From: Sporomusa acidovorans
GTDB taxonomy: Bacteria > Bacillota > Negativicutes > Sporomusales > Sporomusaceae
Reading direction: 5' to 3' (one strand)
NCBI RefSeq assembly: GCF_002257695.2
Contig: NZ_CP155571.1
DNA: 64,000 nucleotides
This document shows positions 1-8,844 of the stretch, piece by piece (the first letter of the stretch is position 1; each line of letters opens with the position of its first letter). The notes below the pieces were generated by a model that worked only from the letters and a program-made list of their open reading frames with translations, did not search any database and was not told the origin of the DNA. Both the position numbers and the translations under genes were made by a program.

Positions 1-182
1 ACAAGTCCGGCTTTGGCCAGCTTTGCCACCGCGGCATACGCCCAGTGACCGGCGGGAACATCGCTAAAGGACTGAACTGTGGCGGCCTGTACATGGCTGG
101 TCACTGGCAAAACACCGCTAAAACTCAACGACAAAGCCACCAATGGCATAGCCAGCAAAACCTTACCCTTTTTACTCATCAT
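1..182 (-). CDS. S-layer homology (SLH) domain protein, N-terminal fragment
   Basis: The gene runs off the left edge; only about 60 residues are visible. They show a basic start (MMSKKGK), a hydrophobic signal-peptide core with cleavage plausible after HVQA, and then the opening of an SLH domain (FSDVPAGHWAYAAVAKLAKAG). In Negativicutes a signal peptide followed at once by one SLH domain is typical of OmpM-type porins and other envelope proteins tethered to peptidoglycan polyamines; that role is inferred, since the rest is missing. The ATG at 182 is preferred over the one at 179 because AGGAG lies 8 nt before it. The gene lies 34 nt downstream of the UbiD gene on the same strand. Confidence 0.8.
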   Translation of the reverse strand, partial: MMSKKGKVLLAMPLVALSLSFSGVLPVTSHVQAATVQSFSDVPAGHWAYAAVAKLAKAGL

Positions 183-216
183 CTGAATCACTCCTGCCCA
201 TTTTTATCATGCTGAA

Positions 217-1710
217 TTAATCTTCTCCCAATAGAGTCGGCGCAAACCGCCGTACATCCACTTCTTTAAATTTTGCCCGCTGAAAACGCTCTTTCAGATC
301 ATAGGGCACCGTACAGTCAAAGATCACTTTGCAAGAAATCCCTGTGTCGCGGATCGAAGTGCTGAACTCCGGAACCTGCGACGGGTCCAGAGGGTGACAA
401 CGAACACCGGGAATAAAGACCGTACTGACATCCCCCTGATAGCGGGTATTTAAGGCCCATAAAACATCATTGCTGTCAAAGGGGTCCACATCTTCATCCA
501 CCAGGAACACATGCTTTAATTCGGAGAAGGCGGCAAATGCCAGTAGCGCCGCCTGCCTTTGCCGCCCCTCGTCACTGGGGACGCTCTTTTTGAATTGCAA
601 TACGGCCATATATTTTCCGCCCCCGGCCGAATGCGCGTATACATTGAGCAGCCGGCCCGGCATAGCCCGTTCCACCATCTGCAGAATACTGGCTTCGGTC
701 GGAATGCCGGCCAAATTGACATGTTCTTCACTGGGACCTATCACCGTTTGCATAATGGGCTGCTTGCGGTGAGTCACCGCTTTTACCTTGATAAGCGGTA
801 TTGCCGGATTGGCCGGCCCGGTATAGCCGGGAAACTCCGGCATAGCTTTGCCGCTCATAGTCTGCCGGTCTTCCCTGACCCGGACGTTAGGCAGTAATTC
901 TCCCTCAATGACAAACTCCGCATTGGCAATGGCCTTTGCCTGCACAGTCAAACAATCTGCCAGTTCAACCGGGCGTTTGCGCACACCGCCGGCAAGCGCC
1001 AGCTCATTATACCCCAGGGGCGTAGTGGGCGGCTCAAAACAGGCACAAATTTCAATCGCCGGGTCTACGCCAATACTAATCGATAGCGGCAAAGGCTGGT
1101 TGGCAGCTTCCGCTTTTTTACGAAACACATCCAGGTGGCGTCCTGGTGCAAAATACATGGAAATTTCGTCAGCACTCTGGATGCACAACCGGTGGATGGT
1201 AATATCGGCATCACCTGTTTCCGGATCAGAAGCATAGGCCATGCCAATGGTAATATAGGGACCGGCGTCTTCTTCCGTATTAGTTGGTGCCGGTACGATC
1301 TTACGCAAGTCAAAACCCGGTTCATCAGCACGATGCACAATCTCCTGGCATATGGCTTTCTCCCGGGGGATTGTCACCGGGGCCAGGGGTTCTTGTAGCG
1401 CTTCCATGAGACAAAAAGCCAGTTTTTCCGGCGTAGTATCCAGCAGGGTTGCCACCCGCTTGCGGCTGGCGAGCAGTCCGATCAATACCTGAATATTATT
1501 AAAGCCCTTGACATGATTGAAAATCATGGCCGGTCCCAAACGAGTCGGTCGCGCAACCGTACCGCCGGCTCCGATATAACGATAGACACCTGCCAGCTCG
1601 GCCTGGGGGTCCACGGGTTCATCGGTATAGAGAAGTTCACCCGGCTGCTGTTTCAATCGTTCTAGGGCCGAACGTAAATCAAAGATTTGTATATTTTCTT
1701 GCCTAACCAT
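217..1710 (-). CDS. UbiD-family decarboxylase (prenyl-FMN dependent)
   Basis: The 497-residue protein has the UbiD fold signature along its length, including IHRLCIQ near residue 173 (substrate and cofactor loop), ISIGVDPA near 211 and EGELLPNVR near 269. The family reversibly decarboxylates aromatic or alpha,beta-unsaturated acids with prenylated FMN made by UbiX (a ubiX gene lies at 59360). The motif that usually carries two catalytic glutamates (EGPFGEY in the second UbiD of this window) reads GKAMPEFPGY here: the second Glu is kept (about E292) but the first position appears to be Gly. It is the last gene of a same-strand run with a UroD-fold protein, MFS carrier, Ptb-Buk and an oxoacid oxidoreductase. 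The substrate is unknown; a phenolic acid is plausible. Confidence 0.88.
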   Translation of the reverse strand: MVRQENIQIFDLRSALERLKQQPGELLYTDEPVDPQAELAGVYRYIGAGGTVARPTRLGPAMIFNHVKGFNNIQVLIGLLASRKRVATLLDTTPEKLAFCLMEALQEPLAPVTIPREKAICQEIVHRADEPGFDLRKIVPAPTNTEEDAGPYITIGMAYASDPETGDADITIHRLCIQSADEISMYFAPGRHLDVFRKKAEAANQPLPLSISIGVDPAIEICACFEPPTTPLGYNELALAGGVRKRPVELADCLTVQAKAIANAEFVIEGELLPNVRVREDRQTMSGKAMPEFPGYTGPANPAIPLIKVKAVTHRKQPIMQTVIGPSEEHVNLAGIPTEASILQMVERAMPGRLLNVYAHSAGGGKYMAVLQFKKSVPSDEGRQRQAALLAFAAFSELKHVFLVDEDVDPFDSNDVLWALNTRYQGDVSTVFIPGVRCHPLDPSQVPEFSTSIRDTGISCKVIFDCTVPYDLKERFQRAKFKEVDVRRFAPTLLGED

Positions 1711-1752
1711 CTAGTAACTCCTCCAAATATTTTAAAGACTGGTACCCGCCTG

Positions 1753-2868
1753 CTACTTGCCGGTGGCAGCGGCAATCATGGCTTTCACATTTTCTAATTT
1801 GGCATTCGGCGGTACGGTACAGCCGGACGCAAGAATGAAGCCTGACCCCATATCGTTAATCAGCTTAGTACAATAATTGTATACCTCATCAGGCGTACCC
1901 AATGTCAGCAGGGCGGCCGGCACATCTCCCTTGATGCACATGTGATCTCCCAAAACTTCTTTGATCTTGTAAATATTGGTGACACTGTCTGATTCGAAAA
2001 TACATTTTGCTTTCGGCAATGACCGGAAATAGGTAAGATCACGTTCCCAATTGCCGTCAATATGAATATCAACAAAGGCGCCTTCTTCCACAATGGCCTC
2101 CACAATGGCCTGCAAATATTTCCACACAAATTTTTCCCATATTTTAGGAGAATAGAATTCACTGGCGCCCCGCGCCGGCGAAATAAAGACGACAAGGGGC
2201 TTATTCTCACGCACATACTGCCGATAGTCGGCCACTTGGCCGGCTAAAATCACGTCCAGGACAGCTTCTACTTTATCCGGCATTTTGAATAAATCGCGCA
2301 TAAATTTTGCCATCGACCGTCCACCGCTAAGATACTCATTAACCGTAAGTCCTTGCTTGCGGGAGTATACCAGATAGCCGGCGTCTTCAAACCTTTTTAT
2401 CATCTGCGGCATCGCGGCTACCTCTGCCAGCATGGCTGCAACCGGGAGGTTCAGGCGGTTAGCCAGATAATCCTGACTAAACGCTTCCCAGCCTTTGTCC
2501 AAAATAGTGTCATAGTCTTCCACCGTCATCATTTCCTGCTCGTCAAGCTGCCAGAGTGTATGGTCCGGCAATTCACGGCCCGGCAGTTTCATTTTCGTGA
2601 AAAATTGGAGTGGAAATAGTTTAGCGGCACTAAAAGCGGCATTTGTTCCGTCCACATCACCCAGGCGCTGGATAGATTTGAACATAGTCTCATGCGAAAC
2701 GTTCACATGCAAGCAAAAGTCGGATAATTTTACCCCCATCTGGTTAGCGTGAAAAGCATCTGCGGTCAGTATAATCGGCGGCCTGTCCGTTTTTTCTAAC
2801 GCAATTGCTTTTTTCAACCGCTCTGTACGTTCTTGCAATAATTCTGCAGCTGGTTTCATTCTTACCAC
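1753..2868 (-). CDS. UroD/MtaA-fold protein, possible corrinoid-dependent methyltransferase
   Basis: The 371-residue protein belongs to the uroporphyrinogen decarboxylase superfamily, which in acetogens includes MtaA/MtbA and O-demethylase MtvB-type methyltransferases as well as HemE. The C-terminal segment SGCTVPPNAKLENVKAM matches the family's GC-x-VPP-x-(T/A)-x-LEN motif, whose Cys is a zinc ligand in the methyltransferases; an upstream HID near residue 270 could give the other ligands. It is not HemE-like at the N-terminus and lies among catabolic genes, 42 nt upstream of a UbiD gene. Methoxyl removal from an aromatic acid before UbiD decarboxylation is an attractive inference, but no corrinoid protein gene is adjacent. 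Confidence 0.75.
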   Translation of the reverse strand: MVRMKPAAELLQERTERLKKAIALEKTDRPPIILTADAFHANQMGVKLSDFCLHVNVSHETMFKSIQRLGDVDGTNAAFSAAKLFPLQFFTKMKLPGRELPDHTLWQLDEQEMMTVEDYDTILDKGWEAFSQDYLANRLNLPVAAMLAEVAAMPQMIKRFEDAGYLVYSRKQGLTVNEYLSGGRSMAKFMRDLFKMPDKVEAVLDVILAGQVADYRQYVRENKPLVVFISPARGASEFYSPKIWEKFVWKYLQAIVEAIVEEGAFVDIHIDGNWERDLTYFRSLPKAKCIFESDSVTNIYKIKEVLGDHMCIKGDVPAALLTLGTPDEVYNYCTKLINDMGSGFILASGCTVPPNAKLENVKAMIAAATGK

Positions 2869-2919
2869 TCCTCGTAGAAAAATAATACCTTGGGGCAGCC
2901 TTAAGCTAACTTACTGAAA

Positions 2920-4265
2920 TCATTCCTGCAACGGCTCCTTGATGGTCAGTGACATCAGCAGGCTGAGTAAGCCGCACGCTCCGAGAAAGATAAAAACAAC
3001 ATCAAATGATTTATACACATCCAACAGGTAGCCGCCGATCATCGGCGAAAAGAAGCCGCTCAGATTGCCGATCGATGTAACAATGGCGATGGCGGTCGGG
3101 TAAGTGGCCCCTGTCGTAAATCCCATCGGATAGGCGAAATAGCAAGGCCAGGCTAAATTGATAAAAAAGCCGGTCAAAAACAGGACAATAAACAAGAGCG
3201 TAGTGTCATTCGGCACATGAATCAGCGCAGTCAGCATAACAACCAAGCTTATCGGTCCAAACATCATCAGCGGCTTGCGCCGTTTATCGAGTAATTTGTC
3301 GGCAATGACTCCACCCAGGAAATTTCCGGCCGCCGCCCCAATCCATGGAGCGGAAGCAATCCAACCCATTTTTACCAGCGAAAATCCCTTAGCACTGACT
3401 AGATACAACGGTATCCAGGTCATAAACCCATAAGTCACAAACCCTATGAAAAAATACGTCACCGCCAGCCCCCAAACATTCCAGGACCGGAAAACTTCAG
3501 CCGCCGTTACCAGCTGGGTTACTTTTTTCCTGCTGATAATCTTATCCAGCCAGCCCATTGATTTACCTGCGGTTGACCGATTTGCCGCCTGGGTATGTCT
3601 AGAGCTGAAGTATTGCGGATATAATCTACCTCGGCCTGATTGCAATAAGGGCTCTCTTCCGGACGACTGTGAACAAAGAGATACCAAATAATTGACAGAA
3701 TAATCCCCGGAATAGCAAACCAATAAAATACGTGCCGCCAGCCGTAATTCACCATGATCCAAACCGCAATCGGCGGTATCGACATTAAAGCCACTGATGA
3801 GGCCCCCATGAACACTCCGGCGGCGGTTCCCTGTTCTTGCGGCGGATACCAGTTTTTAATAGTTGCTGAACCGCCAACCGGACTCGGGCCTTCACACAGA
3901 CCAAGACCTAGCCGAAACCATTTCATCATGACCGCATTGGCCGATGTACCAATCAGGTAGGTAAAAATAGAAAATCCTAAAATGGAGAACGATACCATCC
4001 CCCGGGTTCCATGCTTGCCCATAAACAAGCCGCCCGGTATCTGCGTAATGGCATAACCGAGAAAGAAAAAGCTCATCAACGAACCTGCTTCGAAATTGCT
4101 TAGGTTGAATTCTGCTTTAATCATTGGCAGCACAACCCCGAGATTTGTACGATCAGCAAAGTTAATCAAATAAAACAGGAAAATAACCGCCAGCACAACC
4201 CACCGATACCTGGTCTTCCGTTCCACAGTTGTATTAATCGTGGTCATCGTAGTACCGTTTGACAT
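2920..4265 (-). pseudogene. MFS transporter (anion:cation symporter type), split by a -1 frameshift
   Basis: Two overlapping frames together encode one major facilitator of about 448 residues. The first frame (4265 down to 3519, 248 aa) gives six transmembrane segments with the loop FADRTNLGVVLP typical of ACS-family carriers of organic anions (hexuronate, galactonate, hydroxyphenylacetate, phthalate). The second frame (to 2920) gives the second half, ending in KEPLQE. The first frame stops directly after a run of six A (3523-3528 read on the minus strand as A AAA AAG TAA), and a one-base backward slip there joins the frames exactly. It may be a sequence error, a real inactivating deletion or programmed frameshifting. 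The position suggests it imports the substrate of the oxidoreductase/UbiD operon. Confidence 0.85.
3519..3528 (-). other. Slippery heptamer A AAA AAG abutting a TAA stop
   Basis: Read on the minus strand, the end of the first MFS frame is GGA AAA AAG TAA. A AAA AAG is the classic bacterial -1 slippery sequence (dnaX type). After slippage the next codon is GTA, which is in frame with the second half of the transporter. A CCAGCTGG palindrome follows within 15 nt, but I see no strong downstream stem. Confidence 0.55.
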
Positions 4266-4367
4266 TTTTTCTCCCCCTTAATGATTGATCCTATGGCTAA
4301 GGGTTTTATCTCCGTATCCCGTACTGTGGTTATGGGTTATTTACTAAAGCCCTGACTCTTGCCAAAT

Positions 4368-5273
4368 TTACAGAGACTGCAGTACGGACAGAACAATGGA
4401 ATTAAGTTTGTTCTCCGCCGAATCACTTCTGGAAGTTGCAATGATGGGAACTTTGCCCCCTGCTACTACCCCGGCAGTCTGATAACCGGCAAAGTACCGC
4501 AATGATTTATCCAGAATATTGCCTGCGCCTAAATCAGGCATCAGCAAAATGTCGGCATAGCCGGCCACCTTGCTTTCAATCCCTTTATGCCGGGCAGCCG
4601 CCAGCGAAACCGCATTATCAAAGCCCAACGGCCCGTCGACAATGCAGTTTTTAATTTGTCCCCGCATGTTGGCTAACGTCAGCATAGCGGCGTCACTAGT
4701 GGCCTGAATATCCGGATTGACCAATTCCAGCGGGGCGATTACCGCTACCTTGGGCTTGTCAATACCGAGCTTGTGGCATAAACTCACGGCATTTTGCATG
4801 ATTTTCAGTTTTTTTGAATAATCCGGCGCAACATTAATGGCACAGTCCGTAACAAGCATCAAACGGCTCGCCTGCGGGTAATGGAAAACAGTAATCTGGC
4901 TAATAAGCCCATTTTCAGCAATCAGTCCCAGACTTTTATCCAATAGGGCCTTCAGGAATGTACTTGTTTGCAGTAATCCTTTCATCGGCATATCCACTTT
5001 TTTTTCCGCAACCAGCACGGCCGTATGGCGGGCAGCCTGAACCTCGTTCTGTTCATCCACAATCTCCCATTGATCCGTTTTCTCACCTAACTGTTCCAAA
5101 TAACTCCTTATTTTGCCGGCATCGCCAATCAGAACGGCGTCGAGAATTCCTTCCCGCCGGGCGGAAACAACCGAGGTCAGTACGTCGATATCATGAGCAG
5201 CCGCCACAGCCGCTTTTTTGATAATATGCTTGTCCTTAAGCCAGGTCAACGCGCAGTGGAAATCAGTAAACAA
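4368..5273 (-). CDS. ptb: Phosphate butyryl/acyltransferase
   Basis: The 301-residue protein converts an acyl-CoA plus phosphate into acyl phosphate. The C-terminal part (ADILLMPDLGAGNILDKSLRYFAG, then KVPIIATSRSDSAENKLNSI) is the standard Ptb/Pta signature that binds CoA and phosphate, and the length matches clostridial Ptb. The butyrate kinase gene ends 15 nt upstream, so acyl-CoA would be turned into free acid with one ATP made. Adjacent oxoacid:ferredoxin oxidoreductase genes suggest that the acyl-CoA comes from a 2-oxo acid, for example a branched-chain or other short acid, rather than from the crotonyl-CoA butyrate pathway, of which no genes are seen here. Confidence 0.9.
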   Translation of the reverse strand: MFTDFHCALTWLKDKHIIKKAAVAAAHDIDVLTSVVSARREGILDAVLIGDAGKIRSYLEQLGEKTDQWEIVDEQNEVQAARHTAVLVAEKKVDMPMKGLLQTSTFLKALLDKSLGLIAENGLISQITVFHYPQASRLMLVTDCAINVAPDYSKKLKIMQNAVSLCHKLGIDKPKVAVIAPLELVNPDIQATSDAAMLTLANMRGQIKNCIVDGPLGFDNAVSLAAARHKGIESKVAGYADILLMPDLGAGNILDKSLRYFAGYQTAGVVAGGKVPIIATSRSDSAENKLNSIVLSVLQSL

Positions 5274-5288
5274 TTTTTATCCTCCTTT

Positions 5289-6356
5289 CTACAAAGACTT
5301 AATCGGTTCATTACCCCGTATAGCTTCCAAGGCACCTAATGCCAGCGCATCCATTTCATTTTCACCAGGATACAACGTTATCGGCGCAATAAAACCAACT
5401 CGCTCTTTGATTTTCGCCATGATTTTTTGGGAATGAGCAATGCCACCGGTGATGACAATGGCGTCAACCTTGCCTGCCAGCACGGTAGCCATCGCCCCTA
5501 TTTCCTTACAGGTCTGATAAATCATTGCTTCCAGGCACAAAGCGTAATAGTCGTCGGTAGCCGCTTTCACTTCTATCGTGCGCACATCATTTTCCTTAAG
5601 ATAGGCGGTTAACCCCCCCTCGCCATTGATCATTTTTTGGACTTTTTTATAGCTGTAACGGCCGGAAAAACACAAATCGACCAGCGCTCCCACCGGCAGG
5701 CCGCCGGTCCGGTTAGTGGAAAATGGCCCCTCGCCGTCAATCCCGTTGGTAGCATCAATCATTTTTCCCTGACGGTGAACAGCAACCGTAATTCCGCCGC
5801 CCATATGGGCGATAACCAAATTTAATTCCTCATATTTTCTACCGTTATCCCGCGCATACCTTTTGCCGGTAGCCCGGTGGCTCAGGGCCTGAAATCTGCT
5901 TTGACGCGGCAACTCGGGATGACCGGACAGACGGGCAACCGCGGTAAATTCATCCGTCACCGGCGGATCAACCACTACCGCTAACAGTTTATTTTCTGCC
6001 GCCATTTGGTAGGCGATTTTCGTACCGATATCAGCGGGGTGCCTGCCATATAGGCCGGAAGCCTGCTGGGCCAGCATCGTTTCATTAATACGGTATACAC
6101 CGCCTTCCAGCGGCTTGGAATGACCGCCCCGGCAGCTAATAGCGTCTAACTCGCTTACCTGGATTCCTTTATCCTTGAGAAATGCTTCGATGGCCGCACG
6201 GCGGTAATGGTCCTGGTCCATCATATCATCAAAGGCCGCTAATTCGTGGACCGGGTGTTCCAGCGTTGTTTTCAGCTTGCATTCTTTGTCTTCATAATAG
6301 GCCAGTTTTGTTGAGGTTGAGCCAATGTTGACGACCAGAATTTTGTATAGTTTCAA
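5289..6356 (-). CDS. buk: Butyrate kinase (acyl phosphate to acid + ATP)
   Basis: This 355-residue ASKHA-fold kinase starts with the phosphate-1 motif VVNIGSTSTKLAYY and has AHMGGGITVAVH near residue 193 and VITGGIAHS near 308, as in butyrate and branched-chain fatty acid kinases. It makes ATP from acyl phosphate delivered by Ptb. It follows the oxidoreductase beta subunit after about 120 nt and precedes ptb, all on the minus strand, which places substrate-level phosphorylation straight after oxidative decarboxylation. The acyl chain length cannot be read from sequence; isobutyryl or isovaleryl phosphate are as likely as butyryl. Confidence 0.92.
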   Translation of the reverse strand: MKLYKILVVNIGSTSTKLAYYEDKECKLKTTLEHPVHELAAFDDMMDQDHYRRAAIEAFLKDKGIQVSELDAISCRGGHSKPLEGGVYRINETMLAQQASGLYGRHPADIGTKIAYQMAAENKLLAVVVDPPVTDEFTAVARLSGHPELPRQSRFQALSHRATGKRYARDNGRKYEELNLVIAHMGGGITVAVHRQGKMIDATNGIDGEGPFSTNRTGGLPVGALVDLCFSGRYSYKKVQKMINGEGGLTAYLKENDVRTIEVKAATDDYYALCLEAMIYQTCKEIGAMATVLAGKVDAIVITGGIAHSQKIMAKIKERVGFIAPITLYPGENEMDALALGALEAIRGNEPIKSL

Positions 6357-6474
6357 ACAAGTTCACCTCTTGCCAATTTTCTGATTTTTATTGAGAAAGC
6401 GCTGCATTCCCCTGGCCTGTTTAAGGTCAAGGAGAATACACGCTTGTAAACTTCTTCCGAATCAGTCAGCAAAT

Positions 6475-7347
6475 TCACCTATTCAACAGTTGCTCATAAT
6501 CGCCCGTTACCATCGCCTGCAGTTTTTCCACCTGGCTGGCAGCGGCACCACTAAACCGTTTCTGCAATTTCAGGTATTCGGTTACCGGCTTTGGTTTACT
6601 AACCGGCACCGTAACCGTATACTCTACCCCGTTAACAATTTCATAAAGCGGCCAGCAGAGGCTTTGTACGGCCATTTTAGCAACCTCAACCGTATGTTCC
6701 GGTTTTGATCCCCAGCCGGTTGGGCAGGGAGCATGCACATGAATATAGGCCGGTCCTGTCGCAGTGGCAGCTTTAGCTTTTTCCATTTTTTTCCTCAAGT
6801 CATCCACATACCCGACCGAGGCAGTAGCCGCATAAGGAATTTTATGTGCCGCCACAATGCCCACCATATCTTTGCGATAGACGCCCTTGCCGCCCGGAGT
6901 CGTCGTCGTCCAGGCCGCTAACGGCGTAGAACCGCTGCCCTGAATGCCGGTATTCATATAAGCCTCGTTATCATAGCAAATGTACAGTATTTTGTCCCGC
7001 CGCTCCAGAGCACCGGACAGCGATTGCAGGCCGATATCGACCGTGGCGCCGTCACCGGCAAGGCCAAAGACCTGAACGTCGCCGCGCCCCTGCATTTCAA
7101 AGCCGGCTTTAATACCGGCGGCGTAAGCGGCAGTGCTTTCCAGATTACCCTGGAACCCAGGTATTTTGGTTACTGTTTCCCGGCCATAACCGGAAAAGAG
7201 GGCTGCGCAGCCGGGCGGGATAACCACAACGCTATTGGCGCCCATTACATCAAAAATAATCCGTGCCGCCAATTCAAGGCCGCAGCCGGCACAAGCGCTC
7301 ACACCATGGGCGATTAAGCCTCTGGCTTCTGATTTCATCACTAACAT
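6475..7347 (-). CDS. 2-oxoacid:ferredoxin oxidoreductase, beta (TPP) subunit
   Basis: The 290-residue protein carries the thiamine diphosphate site: CAGCG near residue 19 (Cys ligand region of the beta subunit), PPGCAAL, then GLAGDGATVDIG near 119 with the downstream YDNEAYMNTG that completes the Mg-TPP motif. It binds TPP and, with the alpha subunit, decarboxylates a 2-oxo acid to an acyl-CoA and passes electrons to ferredoxin. It starts 1 nt after the alpha stop. The substrate could be pyruvate, a branched-chain or an aromatic 2-oxo acid; the Ptb-Buk neighbours favour a non-pyruvate acid. Confidence 0.88.
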   Translation of the reverse strand: MLVMKSEARGLIAHGVSACAGCGLELAARIIFDVMGANSVVVIPPGCAALFSGYGRETVTKIPGFQGNLESTAAYAAGIKAGFEMQGRGDVQVFGLAGDGATVDIGLQSLSGALERRDKILYICYDNEAYMNTGIQGSGSTPLAAWTTTTPGGKGVYRKDMVGIVAAHKIPYAATASVGYVDDLRKKMEKAKAATATGPAYIHVHAPCPTGWGSKPEHTVEVAKMAVQSLCWPLYEIVNGVEYTVTVPVSKPKPVTEYLKLQKRFSGAAASQVEKLQAMVTGDYEQLLNR

Positions 7348-7348
7348 C

Positions 7349-8533
7349 TTACATCACCTCCCGAATCGTCATGGCGTTTTCTCTGGTATCAAGCCAATCG
7401 ACAGCTTGCGTCATTTTGTTACTCAACAGCTTTTCAAAAGCTGTTGTAAAAGTTGCCGGCGAAATATCGCGTCCCCCCAGTCCGGCAATAAAGCCTTGCA
7501 CCGGCTTGCCGCCGAGAGCTGCCCGGACTTCGGTAGCTACCGGCGCCACTTGCGCACCATAACCGGGACTGCGGTCCATAACCCCGACTACGGCGGCAGG
7601 CGCTACTGCCTGTTTGATCTGTTCAACCGGGAACGGGCGGTATGAGGTAATTTTCAAAACCCCAACTTTCTTTCCCTGGGCCCGCAACTGATCCACAACA
7701 TATTTAGCGGTACCGGACATGGATCCCAGCGTCACCAGGATGGCTGCGGCATCCGCGCACCGATAAGGCTCAATCAGGGAATATTCGCGGCCAAATACAT
7801 TCTTAAATTCACTCATAGCCTCCGTTAACACCGCCGGCGCCTGCTGGAAACCTACGGCCTGCTGATATCTCATTTCGCTATAATCAAGCGTAGGCGTCAG
7901 ATTATTAATAAACATGGGATCATTGGGATCAAGGTGAAAATTATGACAAACATACGGCGGCAAATAAGCATCGACAGTTGCCTGATCCGGCAGCAAAACT
8001 ACATCGCTCATATGTGAAAGGAAAAAACCATCCAAACAGATCATGGCCGGTAGTTGAACCCGTTCATCTTCTGCCGTCCGGTAAGCGATAAAAATAAAAT
8101 CCAGTACTTCCTGGGCACTTTCCGCGTAAAGCTGCATCCAGCCATTATCTCGTTCCGCCATGGCATCCTGATGATCGCACCACAAGCTCCAGGGGCTAAC
8201 CAGGGACCGGTTGACTACCGGCATAACGATCGGCACCCGGCAGCCCGCCGCTACCCCCAATACTTCATGCATAAGCGCCAAACCAACAGAAGAAGTTGCC
8301 GTCCCCGCCCGGACGCCGGTAAGCTGGGCGCCGATTGCACAGCACATAGCGCTGTGCTCTGATTCAACCCGGATATACTTAGCAGCTAGTTTGCCTTGAA
8401 CGGTAAAATCGGCTAATTTTTCGGAAATCGGACTTTGCGGCGTAATCGGATAAGCGGAAATTACTTTTACTTTTGCCAACCTGAGCCCCTCTGAGGCGGC
8501 TCCGTTGCCATCAATCAATACTCGGGTATTCAT
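7349..8533 (-). CDS. 2-oxoacid:ferredoxin oxidoreductase, alpha subunit
   Basis: The alpha subunit (394 aa from the chosen start) has the domain I motif AYPITPQSPISEKLADF near residue 30, needed for TPP activation in PorA/VorB/KorA proteins, and ends in the transketolase C-terminal region (VGVMDRSPGYGAQVAPV). The start at 8533 gives MNTRVLIDGNGA and overlaps the stop of the delta gene in an ATGA, a sign of coupled translation; an in-frame start 24 codons upstream is less likely because it would lie deep inside the delta gene. The gene order gamma, delta, alpha, beta is that of archaeal-type POR/VOR operons. Confidence 0.88.
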   Translation of the reverse strand: MNTRVLIDGNGAASEGLRLAKVKVISAYPITPQSPISEKLADFTVQGKLAAKYIRVESEHSAMCCAIGAQLTGVRAGTATSSVGLALMHEVLGVAAGCRVPIVMPVVNRSLVSPWSLWCDHQDAMAERDNGWMQLYAESAQEVLDFIFIAYRTAEDERVQLPAMICLDGFFLSHMSDVVLLPDQATVDAYLPPYVCHNFHLDPNDPMFINNLTPTLDYSEMRYQQAVGFQQAPAVLTEAMSEFKNVFGREYSLIEPYRCADAAAILVTLGSMSGTAKYVVDQLRAQGKKVGVLKITSYRPFPVEQIKQAVAPAAVVGVMDRSPGYGAQVAPVATEVRAALGGKPVQGFIAGLGGRDISPATFTTAFEKLLSNKMTQAVDWLDTRENAMTIREVM

Positions 8534-8844
8534 AGCTTGCAAACACCTTCCTCCGGTATCATGGTAATACATTGCTTCGGGCAGACATTGGCACAAATGC
8601 CGCACCCTTTACAGTAATCCCAGTCAAAACTAACGCTTCTCTTGGCTTTTTCAACGCTGACAATATCAGCCGGACAATGTTTGCCGCAATTGCCACAGAA
8701 AACACAGACATCAAGATTAACATCCGGACGCACCGACCGCCAGACACCTGTCTTCGTGGCCACAAATTCCAGAGCAACCGGCCCCAAAAAATATTTTTTA
8801 GTTTTTCCGCAAGCCGGCATAGGCTTTGTTTGCTGCTTCTGCAT
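8530..8844 (-). CDS. 2-oxoacid:ferredoxin oxidoreductase, delta (2[4Fe-4S]) subunit
   Basis: This small ferredoxin-like subunit carries two CxxCxxCxxxC clusters (CVFCGNCGKHCP and CKGCGICANVCP) that relay electrons from the TPP site to ferredoxin. I choose the ATG at 8844 (MQKQQTK) because GGTGAT lies 4 nt before it; an ATG at 8865 is also in frame. Either way its 5' end overlaps the end of the gamma gene by about 45 nt, so translation is likely coupled, and its stop overlaps the alpha start. Confidence 0.85.
   Translation of the reverse strand: MQKQQTKPMPACGKTKKYFLGPVALEFVATKTGVWRSVRPDVNLDVCVFCGNCGKHCPADIVSVEKAKRSVSFDWDYCKGCGICANVCPKQCITMIPEEGVCKL

Noticed and set aside
8534..8605. Longer N-terminus for the first oxidoreductase alpha subunit
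   Set aside because: It would lie entirely inside the delta gene, is unlike alpha subunits, and the ATGA overlap at 8530-8533 gives a better start.
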